From NCBI RefSeq assembly GCF_036014215.1, contig NZ_CP107921.1, positions 7,561,501 to 7,625,500 on the forward strand: DNA of 64,000 bases, given 5' to 3'. The stretch comes from Streptomyces sp. NBC_00440 (GTDB taxonomy: Bacteria > Actinomycetota > Actinomycetes > Streptomycetales > Streptomycetaceae). Positions 43,304 through 51,296 of this stretch are shown here, one piece after another. Under the pieces are notes generated by a model that did no database searches, had not been told where the DNA came from, and was given only the letters and a program-made list of their open reading frames with translations. How positions within the stretch are numbered: position 1 is the first letter of the stretch; every line of letters begins with the position of its first letter. The translations under genes were made by a program, and so were the position numbers.

Positions 43304-44041
43304 ATGACATTCCAGAACCTGAACGTCGTGGTGACCGGTGCGTCCCGGCACTTCGGCCGTGCGCTTGCCATCGGATTCGCCCACCTGGGCGCCGAGGTCT
43401 ACGTATCCGCGCGCACGGTCGAGGCCGCCGAACGCACCCGGACCGAAGTCATGGGCTCAGCCCGGGACCGCATTCACGCCTTCGGATGCGACCTGAGCAA
43501 GCCGGCCGACATCCGGGAATTCGCACGCCGTGTCGGCGAGCGGACGGACCGGGTGGATCTCCTGGTCAACAACGGGGCCCGGTGGCTGGACGGCCTGGAA
43601 CTCGACGACGCGTCGGACGAAGAGATCGTGGAGACGATCGAATCGACGGCCGGCGGCACCGTGCTGATGGTCAAACACTTCCTGCCGTTGCTCCGTGCGT
43701 CGAACCGCCCGGACATCATCAACATGGTGGCCGTGTGCGCCGGCCGGTCGACAGCTGATTCCCACGCGCACGAAGCCTTCTACGCGGCAAAAGGCGCCCA
43801 GGCCGGATTCGCCGACATTCTCTCCCGACGGCTCGGCCCTTCCGGCGTCCGTGTCTTCTCGCTCTATCCACCGGACTTCTCCACCTCCGACCCGCGCTCC
43901 GCCGAATGGGAGGGAATGGGGGCCGGGAACCGGGGCGTCGAGGAGAAGCTCACCACCCAGGCACTCTTCGAATGCGTCGTCTACGCGGTCGAGCAACCGC
44001 GCGACTGCTTCATCCGCTCCTTCCACTTCGAACCGCGCTGA
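43304..44041 (+). CDS. Short-chain dehydrogenase/reductase
   Basis: A 245-residue Rossmann SDR. The cofactor loop is VVVTGASRHFGRALAIG, the NNG motif is LLVNNGARW, and the YxxxK pair is FYAAKGA. The usual catalytic Ser about 13 residues before the Tyr is not obvious: the strand reads INMVAVCAGRSTADS, so a shifted Ser or an atypical mechanism is possible. ATG 43304 follows GCAGAGG. It lies 130 bases after the PrpF-like gene and about 40 bases before the MetRS-like gene. Confidence 0.82.
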   Translation: MTFQNLNVVVTGASRHFGRALAIGFAHLGAEVYVSARTVEAAERTRTEVMGSARDRIHAFGCDLSKPADIREFARRVGERTDRVDLLVNNGARWLDGLELDDASDEEIVETIESTAGGTVLMVKHFLPLLRASNRPDIINMVAVCAGRSTADSHAHEAFYAAKGAQAGFADILSRRLGPSGVRVFSLYPPDFSTSDPRSAEWEGMGAGNRGVEEKLTTQALFECVVYAVEQPRDCFIRSFHFEPR

Positions 44042-44082
44042 GCACCGCACCCGCGTCACTCCAGCGTCAAGGAGGTCCACCC

Positions 44083-45645
44083 ATGAGTACGCCGCTCTGG
44101 ATCACCGCGACCCCGCCCGCCCCCTGCGCCGAACTCGACATCGGACATCTGGCCGGCCCCTACGTAGCCGCCGACGTCCTGGCCCGCTTTCTGCGGGCGG
44201 ACGGCGAACGCGTGCTGTTCACCACCGGAACTGCCGACCACACCGCATCCGTGGCAGCCAGAGCGCTCCGCGCGCAGCGGACGCCGGAGGACGTCGCCGA
44301 CGGCTACCGCACCACGATCAGAGCCGACTGGCAGCACGCCGGGATCGAGTTCGACCACATCGTCCACCCACGACGCGACCGCGGATACGCCCGCTGGACC
44401 AGGGCACTCTTCCGCAGCCTCCACGCGGACGGAGCCATCGTGGTGCGCTCCCGGCCGATGCCCTACTGCGTACCCTGCGAACGCCGGCTGCACGGAGCGC
44501 TGGTGACCGGCGGCTGCCCGCACTGCGCCGCGGCGAGCGAAGGCGGTGTGTGCCGTGTCTGCGCCCTGCCGAACGACGGTGGCACACTGACCGACCCCTC
44601 CTGCACGCTGTGCGGCACACCTGCGCAGCTTCGCCGCTCCCGGCGGCCCTACTTCGCCCTGGAGCAGTTCCGCGGCCCTCTCGCCGACTACTGGGCCGCG
44701 TCGGAGCTCCCGCCCTCGCTGGCGGTCCTGTGCGAAACCCTCGTCGAGGACGGGCTGCCCGACGTGGCCGTGGGCCATCCCGGCGACTGGGGAATCCCGG
44801 TGCCCGTCGACGGACTCGACGGGCACCGCATCGACGGATGCTTCGAGGCGGCGGCCATGCACCTGTTCGGCCAGGGCTTCGACAAGCAGCCGCTGCCGGA
44901 ACGCACCGCGCACTTCGGCGGCTTCGGCCACACCTTCTGCCATGCCGTCCTCCTGCCGGCGATCCTGCTCGCGAAGGGCGTCAAACTCCCGCAGGACTTC
45001 TACGTCAACGAGACCCGTACGGGCGCGGAAGGGCACGACGGGGCGTGGGCGCTCGACCTGCTGATCGAGTACGGCTCCGACACGCTGCGCCGGCACGTAC
45101 TCGAAGGGCGCACCGCGGCGCGGCGGCCCGACTTCCGGCTGGACGAGCCGGCCGCGACGCTGCGGATCCTCACCGGCACGTGGAACGGGTGGCTGAACCG
45201 CCTGTTCGACGCCGTGTACGAGGAGAACGGCGGCGTCATCCCCGACGCGGCCCCGGGAGGCGCCGGATGGGGCACCCAGCTGCGGCGCCTTCACCGGGCG
45301 GCCGACGACCTGCGTGATGCTTACTCGCCGGAGTCGTTCGACCCGCGCCGCGTGGTGCTCCTCCTCGACGAAGTCGTGCTCTCGGCAGCCGACTTCGGGT
45401 ACGTCAACGCCCACCAGCGGCGGCGCCCGAGTGCCGGCGGACGTCATCTGCCTTCCCTGACGGCGCAGTTGAGCATCGCGTCGGCGCTCTGCGCCTGGGC
45501 CGCACCCGTGATGCCGGAGGGTTCCAGGCGGCTGGCGTCGGCTCTCCACATCGAGCCGGGGCGGCCGGTCACCACCGACGCGCTGGCTGTGCCCTCGCCG
45601 GGCACCCGGCTCTTACGGCCCTCAGGACCCGTCTTCGGGTTCTGA
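44083..45645 (+). CDS. Methionyl-tRNA-synthetase-like protein with degenerate KMSKS
   Basis: A 520-residue class I aminoacyl-tRNA-synthetase homologue. The N-terminal fold WITATPPAPCAELDIGHLAG keeps the HIGH-type IGHL motif. A cysteine-rich insertion at about residues 128-180 (CVPC, CPHC, CRVC, CTLC) makes zinc knuckles as in MetRS. HFGGFGHTFCHAVLLPAILLA aligns with the MetRS methionine-site region, but the KMSKS loop reads NETRTGAEG (about residues 308-316). The anticodon-binding tail is weakly conserved. It is probably not a housekeeping MetRS. MetRS-like domains form N-N bonds or aminoacyl esters in hydrazine-containing metabolites, usually fused to a cupin, which is absent here. ATG 44083 follows GGAGGTCC. 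Confidence 0.8.
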   Translation: MSTPLWITATPPAPCAELDIGHLAGPYVAADVLARFLRADGERVLFTTGTADHTASVAARALRAQRTPEDVADGYRTTIRADWQHAGIEFDHIVHPRRDRGYARWTRALFRSLHADGAIVVRSRPMPYCVPCERRLHGALVTGGCPHCAAASEGGVCRVCALPNDGGTLTDPSCTLCGTPAQLRRSRRPYFALEQFRGPLADYWAASELPPSLAVLCETLVEDGLPDVAVGHPGDWGIPVPVDGLDGHRIDGCFEAAAMHLFGQGFDKQPLPERTAHFGGFGHTFCHAVLLPAILLAKGVKLPQDFYVNETRTGAEGHDGAWALDLLIEYGSDTLRRHVLEGRTAARRPDFRLDEPAATLRILTGTWNGWLNRLFDAVYEENGGVIPDAAPGGAGWGTQLRRLHRAADDLRDAYSPESFDPRRVVLLLDEVVLSAADFGYVNAHQRRRPSAGGRHLPSLTAQLSIASALCAWAAPVMPEGSRRLASALHIEPGRPVTTDALAVPSPGTRLLRPSGPVFGF

Positions 45646-45736
45646 CCGGCTTGTCCCTTCCAGCGATCCGCCGCGTGGCCGGGCGCCGGCGATCCGAGGC
45701 GGCGACGGGGCACGCGTTCCCAACCGAGGAGCTGCC

Positions 45737-47071
45737 GTGTCCCTTCGCGTCGCCATGCTCAGTGTCCACACCTCGCCACTGCACCGGCCCGGCACCGGAG
45801 ACGCCGGTGGCATGAACGTCTACATGGTCGAACTGGCCCGGGCGCTCGCCCGGCGGGACGTCTCCGTCGACCTCTTCACCCGGTGTCGCGGAGAGGGGCA
45901 CTCCGACGACGTCCAGCTGGACGAGGGGGTCCGGGTCCGGCATCTGCACGCGGGCCCCTGCGAGCCGCTCCCCAAGGAGTCCATGCGGGACCTGCTGCTG
46001 GAGTTCTCGCTGGCCCTGATCAGAGCCGGGGCCGAGCGCCCGTACGACCTCGTCCACTCCCACTACTGGCTCTCCGGGCAGGTGGGAGGGCCGGCGGCCG
46101 GGCACTGGCGGGTCCCTCTCGTGCACACCATGCACACGCTCGCGAAGGTCAAGAACTCCTGCCTCGCGCCGACCGACACACCCGAACCGGAGTGGCGTAT
46201 CAGCGGCGAGGCGGGTGTGGTGCGCATCGCCGACCGCCTCATCGCGAACACCGCTGACGAGGCGGCGGCCCTGGTCGGCATGTACGGCGCCGATCAGCTG
46301 CGCACCGATGTGGTGAGCCCGGGAGTGAACACCCGGATCTTCCGCCCCGGAGGGGGGCAGCAGCCGGCCCGGTCCCGTCTCGGGCTGCCGCACGGCGCGT
46401 TCGTGCCGCTCTTCGCCGGCCGCCTCCAGCCACTCAAGGCTCCGGACGTCCTGGTGCGGGCGGTCGGCGAAGCGCTCCGTTCCGCTCCAGGACTGCGAGG
46501 CCGCATGGTGGTCCCGGTCGTCGGCGGCCTGAGCGGCGCCGGTGCAGCTGCCCCTGATGCGCTGCACAACCTCTGCCGGGATCAGGGGGTACTCGATGTG
46601 ATGCGCTTCGTCCCCGCCACATCGCAGGGGGAGTTGGCCGACTGGTACCGGGCGGCGGACGTTCTCGTCGTTCCCTCGCGCAGCGAGTCCTTCGGCCTGG
46701 TGGCCCTTGAGGCCCAGGCCTGCGGCACTCCGGTGCTGGCATCGGCGGTCGGCGGCCTGCCGACCGCCGTCCAGGACGGCGTAACAGGACTCCTCGTACG
46801 CGGACACAACCCCGCCGACTATGCCGAGCGGCTGCTGTGGTTCGCGCGGAGCCGTGGCACATCGCGGTCGATGGGACGGGCGGCGGTCCGTCGTGCGCAG
46901 GGCATGAACTGGCAGTCCGCTGCGGACAGGACCCTCGCCGTGTACGAACGGGCCCTGCGCACCGGGCCGTTGGGTGGGGCAGGGGCAGCGGCATGCCCCT
47001 GCCCCGTCGGCAACCCCCTCCTGGAGGAACAGGGGAGCCGTAGCCCGATGCTACCATCTGTTTTGGTCTGA
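45737..47071 (+). CDS. MshA-like GT4 glycosyltransferase
   Basis: A 444-residue GT-B glycosyltransferase. SVHTSPLHRPGTGDAGGMNVYMVELARALA is close to MshA, which joins GlcNAc to inositol phosphate in mycothiol synthesis, and the donor-site ESFGLVALEAQACGTPVLAS carries the EX7E motif. Streptomyces have a separate housekeeping mshA, so this may be a paralogue recruited to the cluster. The last ~25 residues (CPCPVGNPLLEEQ) are unlike MshA. Its stop codon lies within a 17-base palindrome, and a terminator follows. Confidence 0.85.
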   Translation: MSLRVAMLSVHTSPLHRPGTGDAGGMNVYMVELARALARRDVSVDLFTRCRGEGHSDDVQLDEGVRVRHLHAGPCEPLPKESMRDLLLEFSLALIRAGAERPYDLVHSHYWLSGQVGGPAAGHWRVPLVHTMHTLAKVKNSCLAPTDTPEPEWRISGEAGVVRIADRLIANTADEAAALVGMYGADQLRTDVVSPGVNTRIFRPGGGQQPARSRLGLPHGAFVPLFAGRLQPLKAPDVLVRAVGEALRSAPGLRGRMVVPVVGGLSGAGAAAPDALHNLCRDQGVLDVMRFVPATSQGELADWYRAADVLVVPSRSESFGLVALEAQACGTPVLASAVGGLPTAVQDGVTGLLVRGHNPADYAERLLWFARSRGTSRSMGRAAVRRAQGMNWQSAADRTLAVYERALRTGPLGGAGAAACPCPVGNPLLEEQGSRSPMLPSVLV

Positions 47072-47077
47072 CCAAAA
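47061..47077. promoter_or_regulatory. AT-rich 17-bp palindrome at the end of the glycosyltransferase gene
   Basis: TTTTGGTC-T-GACCAAAA is a perfect palindrome including the glycosyltransferase stop. The same TTTTGGTC half-site lies just upstream of the Fur-family gene (about 48378-48391). It may be an operator or part of a terminator. Confidence 0.5.
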
Positions 47078-47090
47078 GACCGGCGTATTC

Positions 47091-47122
47091 AAGAGGCGGG
47101 GCCCGTTGGGGTCCCGCCTCTT
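47091..47122 (+). terminator. Hairpin after the glycosyltransferase gene
   Basis: A 10-base-pair stem (47091-47100 with 47113-47122) around a 12-base loop, followed by GTCGTGGG. Confidence 0.7.
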
Positions 47123-47397
47123 GTCGTGGGCCCGGGGAAATCCAGGCGCCGGAAAGGGCAATGCGCTCATCGGTGAGCCTGAACCACTGAAGTGGTGTGC
47201 AAGATCGCGGATATCCGGAGAAGATCCCTCCCGCGGAAATGAGGATTCCGCAGGTGACGCATCAACGCCATGGCAGGTCCACGACGTTGAAAACTCTGGC
47301 TGTGTGGCTTCCGGTGAGCGATTATTTAGATGTCTTCGAGGGGCCCGGCGGCACGGACCCCCTGAGGTGACTATCGAAATCACATCCTGGAGGAATC
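47123..47397 (+). other. Leader of the GEWP-repeat gene, with a possible small ORF
   Basis: This stretch is lower in GC than its surroundings. A 43-codon frame at 47239-47370 (starting MRIPQVTHQRHGR) contains one TTA leucine codon at 47326, but has no ribosome site. The TATTTAGAT around 47324 could instead be a promoter -10 for the downstream gene. A ribosome site CTGGAGGAAT sits just before 47398. Confidence 0.35.
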
Positions 47398-47841
47398 ATG
47401 TCTGCTCACGTTCGCAATTCCGGAATTCGCAAGGTCGCCAGGCAGTTCGCCGTAGCCACCATTCTCTGTTGCGGAATAGCCATTCCGCCTGTGCTGGCGG
47501 CCACCCAGGCGGTTGCCGTGGAGACGCCCGCCGGGGGCGGCGAGTGGCCCGCCCCGGGCCCCGCCACGGTGTCGGCCGACGGCGAGTGGCCGACGCCTCC
47601 CCCCGCTGCTGTGCGGCCTGCTGATGGTGAGTGGCCTGCGCCCACTGCTCCTGCTGTGACGCCTGCTGATGGTGAGTGGCCTGCGCCCACCGGTGCTGCT
47701 GTGACGCCTGCCGGCGACGGTGAGTGGCCTGCACCCGCTGGTGCTGCTGTGCGACCTGCCGGCGACGGTGAGTGGCCTGCACCCACGTCGGCAGCGGTCC
47801 CGCTGTCGAACGGTGAGTGGCCGGCGCCGGTGCAGGCCTGA
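47398..47841 (+). CDS. Secreted protein with seven GEWP(A/T)P repeats
   Basis: A 147-residue protein that I do not recognise. Residues 1-40 form a Sec signal peptide (VARQFAVATILCCGIAIPPV, then a probable AVA cleavage site). The rest is an array of seven GEWPAP or GEWPTP units starting near residues 48, 62, 77, 92, 108, 124 and 139, separated by 8-10 residue Ala/Pro/Thr/Val linkers of the form AAVTPAGD. No cysteine remains after the signal peptide. DNA of the middle repeats is nearly identical and uses GAT-GGT-GAG-TGG-CCT codons, unusual for this genome, which points to recent duplication. It lies convergent to a Fur-family regulator. It could be a cell-wall or adhesive protein, or a multi-core peptide precursor; neither is shown. 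Confidence 0.75.
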   Translation: MSAHVRNSGIRKVARQFAVATILCCGIAIPPVLAATQAVAVETPAGGGEWPAPGPATVSADGEWPTPPPAAVRPADGEWPAPTAPAVTPADGEWPAPTGAAVTPAGDGEWPAPAGAAVRPAGDGEWPAPTSAAVPLSNGEWPAPVQA

Positions 47842-47851
47842 CCGACGAACG

Positions 47852-47894
47852 GAAGGGCCCGGAGAGGCTGGCGGCAGCTCTCTCCGGGCCCTTC
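47852..47894. terminator. Bidirectional hairpin between the GEWP gene and the Fur gene
   Basis: A perfect 15-base-pair stem, 47852-47866 with 47880-47894, and a 13-base loop between two convergent genes. Confidence 0.85.
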
Positions 47895-47923
47895 GTCCGC
47901 CCGATTCGTCTATTCGGAAGTGC

Positions 47924-48361
47924 TCAGTTCCGAGCTGTGGCGCTGCAGTCGGGGCAGATTCCCTTGAAGACGATCTCCGAGCCATGGACATCCCACCCGG
48001 ACAAGTCATTCCCCGGCTTTTTCAGGGGAGCGCTGGTCACATTGTCGACGCGCCCGCACAGAGAGCAGAGCGCATGGTGGTGAGGTGTACCCGCGATTTC
48101 GAAGACGGCGGGAAGGCCCGGTCGGTCGAACTTCGTCACCAGTCCCGTTTCAAGGAAATGCCGGAGCATTTCATAAACGGCCTGACTGGTGAGCGCGCCC
48201 AATTTCTCACGCGCCGCGGCCGCCAGGGTCTCCACGTCCATGTGGCCGCCGCCCGTGAGGATGTGCAGGATCTCCAGACGTGGAGCCGTCACGCGCAGCC
48301 CCACGTCACGGAGTTGCTGGATCGCCGCGTCGCGCTCGGTCGTCGCTACCTCGCGAGTCAT
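47924..48361 (-). CDS. Fur-family transcriptional regulator
   Basis: A 145-residue metalloregulator. The winged helix covers about residues 10-85 (GLRVTAPRLEILHILTGG, LTSQAVYEMLRHFLETGLV). The dimerisation domain carries HHHALCSLCGRVDNV and ICPDCSAT, giving the two CxxC pairs of the structural zinc and the HHH sensing site. It may be a peroxide (CatR/FurA-type), iron or nickel sensor; the sensing site does not settle this. ATG 48361 is chosen with GGTGG upstream. The upstream region holds TTTTGGTC-GAACCA, similar to the palindrome at 47061, which suggests autoregulation. Confidence 0.87.
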   Translation of the reverse strand: MTREVATTERDAAIQQLRDVGLRVTAPRLEILHILTGGGHMDVETLAAAAREKLGALTSQAVYEMLRHFLETGLVTKFDRPGLPAVFEIAGTPHHHALCSLCGRVDNVTSAPLKKPGNDLSGWDVHGSEIVFKGICPDCSATARN

Positions 48362-48469
48362 GTCTCCGCCACCTGGTTCGACCAAAACTTTGGAGATATC
48401 TTACCTCTTGGGCGGTAAGAAGCGAGATGGCCGTCGGGAGCCGCTCGGGAGCGGCCCGGCCGGGGCTGC

Positions 48470-49525
48470 TCAGTCGAGCCAGCCGAGCCGGGCGGCCCGT
48501 ACGCCGGCCTCGAAGCGACTGGACGCGCCGAGCTCGGCCATCACCTCGGAAAGCATCCGGCTGACGGTCCGCAGGGACACGCCCATGCTGCGAGCGATCT
48601 TCTCGTCCTTCATCCCGGACGCGAGCATCTGCAGTGCCGCACGCTGCTGTTCCGTGAGCCCGTCGCCGCCCTGCTCGGAGTTGAGCACTTCACCGTAGGG
48701 GGCCGCGGTGTGCCAGCAGTACTCGTACAGCGCCAGGTACGAGCGGACGAGCGCGGCGCCGCGGGCGAGGATCGCGCCCAGCGTCGGATTGGAAGGGTCC
48801 AGCGGGATCAGGGCGAAGTGGTGGTCCGCGATGACCATGTTCATGGGGACCACCGGGGACATGCGGATCTCGGCGCCCTGCTCGGCCTTGCGCCGGAAGT
48901 ACTCGGCCTGCTCGGGTACGGAGACGAACCGCTGGTTGAAGATCGCCCGGATCCGTACGCCCTTGTCGAGCTGGCGCCGGTCCCGCTCCAGTACACGCTC
49001 CGGGAACTCCCTCTGCAGGGTGCCGGGATGCATCAGTGCTTCCTCGTGCTGGACGACATGGCTCATGTCCTCCAGCACCTGCTGAATGCGCCGGTAGTCG
49101 GTGAGGACCTCCACCTCCACGTCGGTTCCCTTGGTCACCGCGCCCGGCCGCAGAAAACGGCCGACCAGCGACTCAAGAGCGCTGTACGAGGCGTCGGCCT
49201 CGGCGAGGTGGGTCCGGAGGCGCTGCTGCTCGCGCTGGAGCAGCCGGAGTAACGCGATCTCCGGATCGATGACCGCGACGCCGTCGGTCTCGGCTTCCGC
49301 CGGTGTGCCGTTCTCGACGTCCAGACGGCTGGCGTGCTTCGATCCGGTGGGAATGATCAAGCCCAGGTCGAGCAGTTCGGACCGACATCGCTCCCGCTCC
49401 TCGGTCTCCAGCTCAAGATCGGTGACCACCTTCTCGTAACTGCCCGCCCCCCGGGCACGCAGCTCCTGGTACAGCGAAAGTGTCGGATCGGCCGACTGCG
49501 TACGTGCCTTGTCGGTCTTGCCCAT
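48470..49525 (-). CDS. LuxR-type regulator with TrmB-like N-terminal and effector domains
   Basis: A 351-residue regulator. The N-terminus (about 10-75) resembles a TrmB winged helix (LSLYQELRARGAGSYEKVVTDL). A middle coiled-coil and phospholipase-D-like region (RDRRQLDKGVRIRAIFNQRF) follows. The C-terminal LuxR HTH (about 285-345) reads LTEQQRAALQMLASGMKDEK and VSLRTVSRMLSEVMAELGA. ATG 49525 is used; the longer frame to 49630 has no ribosome site. Such regulators often sit beside specialised-metabolite genes. Its target is unknown. Confidence 0.85.
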   Translation of the reverse strand: MGKTDKARTQSADPTLSLYQELRARGAGSYEKVVTDLELETEERERCRSELLDLGLIIPTGSKHASRLDVENGTPAEAETDGVAVIDPEIALLRLLQREQQRLRTHLAEADASYSALESLVGRFLRPGAVTKGTDVEVEVLTDYRRIQQVLEDMSHVVQHEEALMHPGTLQREFPERVLERDRRQLDKGVRIRAIFNQRFVSVPEQAEYFRRKAEQGAEIRMSPVVPMNMVIADHHFALIPLDPSNPTLGAILARGAALVRSYLALYEYCWHTAAPYGEVLNSEQGGDGLTEQQRAALQMLASGMKDEKIARSMGVSLRTVSRMLSEVMAELGASSRFEAGVRAARLGWLD

Positions 49526-49631
49526 GCGCAGCGCCCCCTGGCCCAACTGGATACATCGCACCCCGTCACACCTTAGACACAGAGGTGGTACGGATTTCGC
49601 ACCCTTGATCGATGATGTGACGCGTGTCACG

Positions 49632-50477
49632 TCACGTGCGACAGGCCAGGAAGACGCTCAACGTGCGCCGATCCAGGCGCTGTTGCCGACGTTCGGTGAT
49701 GTGGAGGCCCGCCGCGCGGAGTTCGTCGCGCAGGGCGTCCTGGTCCACCACCCACTTGAGGGTCGTGGTGGCTGAGCTGCGGGCCCGTGCGTCAGCGGGG
49801 CGTTCGGTGCGGTACGTGATCCGCTCGGTCATGGCCCCGGTGTCGAACACCTGCTGCACGACGGCCCATTCGACCACGCCGTCGCAGCGCGGCACCTGGA
49901 AGCGGTGGGTGCGGCGGGGGCACCGGGCGAGTTCGCCGGTCTCGTGCGAGGTGTAGTCGAGCGCCAGTGTGCCGCCCTCCTCCAGATGGGAGGCGACCTC
50001 GTGCAGCAGGCCCGGGCGGGCGGCGGGAGAGACGGCCGACACCATCGTCCCGGCGAGCAGGACCAGATCGTAACTCCGCCGCAGTTTCAGGAGGTTGAGA
50101 TCGGCCTGGACCGTGGTGACGGACTGCCGGGTGCGGGGCCCGATGCGGGCCGCCCACGCGTGGAGGCGGTCGAGGCTCGCGGCGTCCCGGTCCACGGCGT
50201 CGACGCGGAAGCCGTGCCGGGCGAAGGGGACCGCCAGCCGCCCGGCACCGGAACCCAGATCGAGCACGGTGCCGCCTCTGCGCCGGACCAGGTTCAGATA
50301 CGCCAGGATGTCCTCGCTGTACGGCCCGAGCAGCGCTTCGTGCAGCCAGATGTCCTGCGGGCCGACGGGGGAGACCGACTCAAGACCCGGCAGCCGGGGC
50401 GGCGCGGCGCGGGTGGCCGGAGTGCGGGCCGGAAGGGTGTCGAGTACGGCACGCAAGGGCTCGGTCTGTGTCTGCAT
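49632..50477 (-). CDS. Class I SAM-dependent methyltransferase
   Basis: A 281-residue methyltransferase. VLDLGSGAGRLAVPFARHGFRVDAVDRD is the SAM-binding site, and YDLVLLAGTMVSAV the post-II motif. The first ~35 residues are Pro/Ala-rich, then QDIWLHEALLGPYSEDILAYLNLV. The pattern is like that of small-molecule and peptide N-methyltransferases in natural product loci, but the acceptor is unknown. ATG 50477 follows GGAGGAGCC. It lies between LuxR and GNAT genes on the same strand. The 227-base gap upstream shows no gene. Confidence 0.82.
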   Translation of the reverse strand: MQTQTEPLRAVLDTLPARTPATRAAPPRLPGLESVSPVGPQDIWLHEALLGPYSEDILAYLNLVRRRGGTVLDLGSGAGRLAVPFARHGFRVDAVDRDAASLDRLHAWAARIGPRTRQSVTTVQADLNLLKLRRSYDLVLLAGTMVSAVSPAARPGLLHEVASHLEEGGTLALDYTSHETGELARCPRRTHRFQVPRCDGVVEWAVVQQVFDTGAMTERITYRTERPADARARSSATTTLKWVVDQDALRDELRAAGLHITERRQQRLDRRTLSVFLACRT

Positions 50478-50704
50478 GGCTCCTCCGCGGGCGCTCGGCC
50501 TGGTCCTGCCCTTCACGCGGGCCCCCACTGGAACCCCGCGAGGACCATGGTGTCCGGAACCCTTCGGGCGGGGCCAGCGCCAGCGGTTGCGCGTCCATGC
50601 CATAGCGTGGATGCGCCACACATCCGGCCCTCGGGGCGCGCCGTGCCGAGCAGTCGACAGAGCGAGGGCGGTTACGCCGAGCGGCCGAAACCGTGCGGGT
50701 GCGG

Positions 50705-51178
50705 TTACACGGGGCGCGTCAGCCGGCTGCCCGGCCCGTCGAACCCGTGGCGGCGGAAGAACCCTTCGGTCGGGTCCTGTTCGCAGTGCAGGGTCACGGC
50801 CTGCTGCCGGGCGTCATGGTCGAGCATGCGTTGCGTCACGGCGGCGAGCAGTGCGGTGCCGAGGCCCCGGCCGCGCCCGCTCAGCGCCGTACACAGGGAG
50901 TACAACTCGCCCTCGCCCGCAGCCGGAACGCCACCCGCCGCAGCGCCGACCACCGCGTCGCCCTCGACGGCGACCAGCCATCCGAGCCAGCCCGGAGCGC
51001 CGCCAGGGATGCCGATCTCCGCCCTGATCCGGGTCAGTGAGCAATTGGTACTTATCAGCTGCTGAATGGCCGGATCGCGCAGGGTGCCGGTATAGGTGTC
51101 GCGTATTGCCTCTGCCAGAAGGTGTGAAATGGCGGTTGCTTCGGCAGGGGTTGCGGACCGCACCTCTGTGTGGTGCAT
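50705..51178 (-). CDS. GNAT-family N-acetyltransferase
   Basis: A 157-residue GNAT. The acetyl-CoA loop is SGRGRGLGTALLAAVTQRML, and the C-terminal strand is AVTLHCEQDPTEGFFRRHGF. ATG 51178 follows GGAG; the longer frame to 51253 lacks a ribosome site. The substrate is unknown. Confidence 0.85.
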   Translation of the reverse strand: MHHTEVRSATPAEATAISHLLAEAIRDTYTGTLRDPAIQQLISTNCSLTRIRAEIGIPGGAPGWLGWLVAVEGDAVVGAAAGGVPAAGEGELYSLCTALSGRGRGLGTALLAAVTQRMLDHDARQQAVTLHCEQDPTEGFFRRHGFDGPGSRLTRPV

Positions 51179-51296
51179 GAGCTCCGGGCCTCCAGGGGTG
51201 GGTCGCTTTCTCCAACGCCCCAAGAATAGCCGCCAATTGACCCGCGCAGTCACGCTCCGAGTATTTACGAACGTACTAAGTAATTCAGTAAATGAT

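Noticed and set aside
44083..45645. A housekeeping methionyl-tRNA synthetase
   Set aside because: The KMSKS loop is degenerate, the anticodon-binding region is weak, and the gene lies in a biosynthetic operon; a true MetRS is expected elsewhere.
47396..47786. Minus-strand frames over the GEWP repeats
   Set aside because: They exist because the repeat unit has no stop in any frame; the plus frame alone has a signal peptide and a ribosome site.
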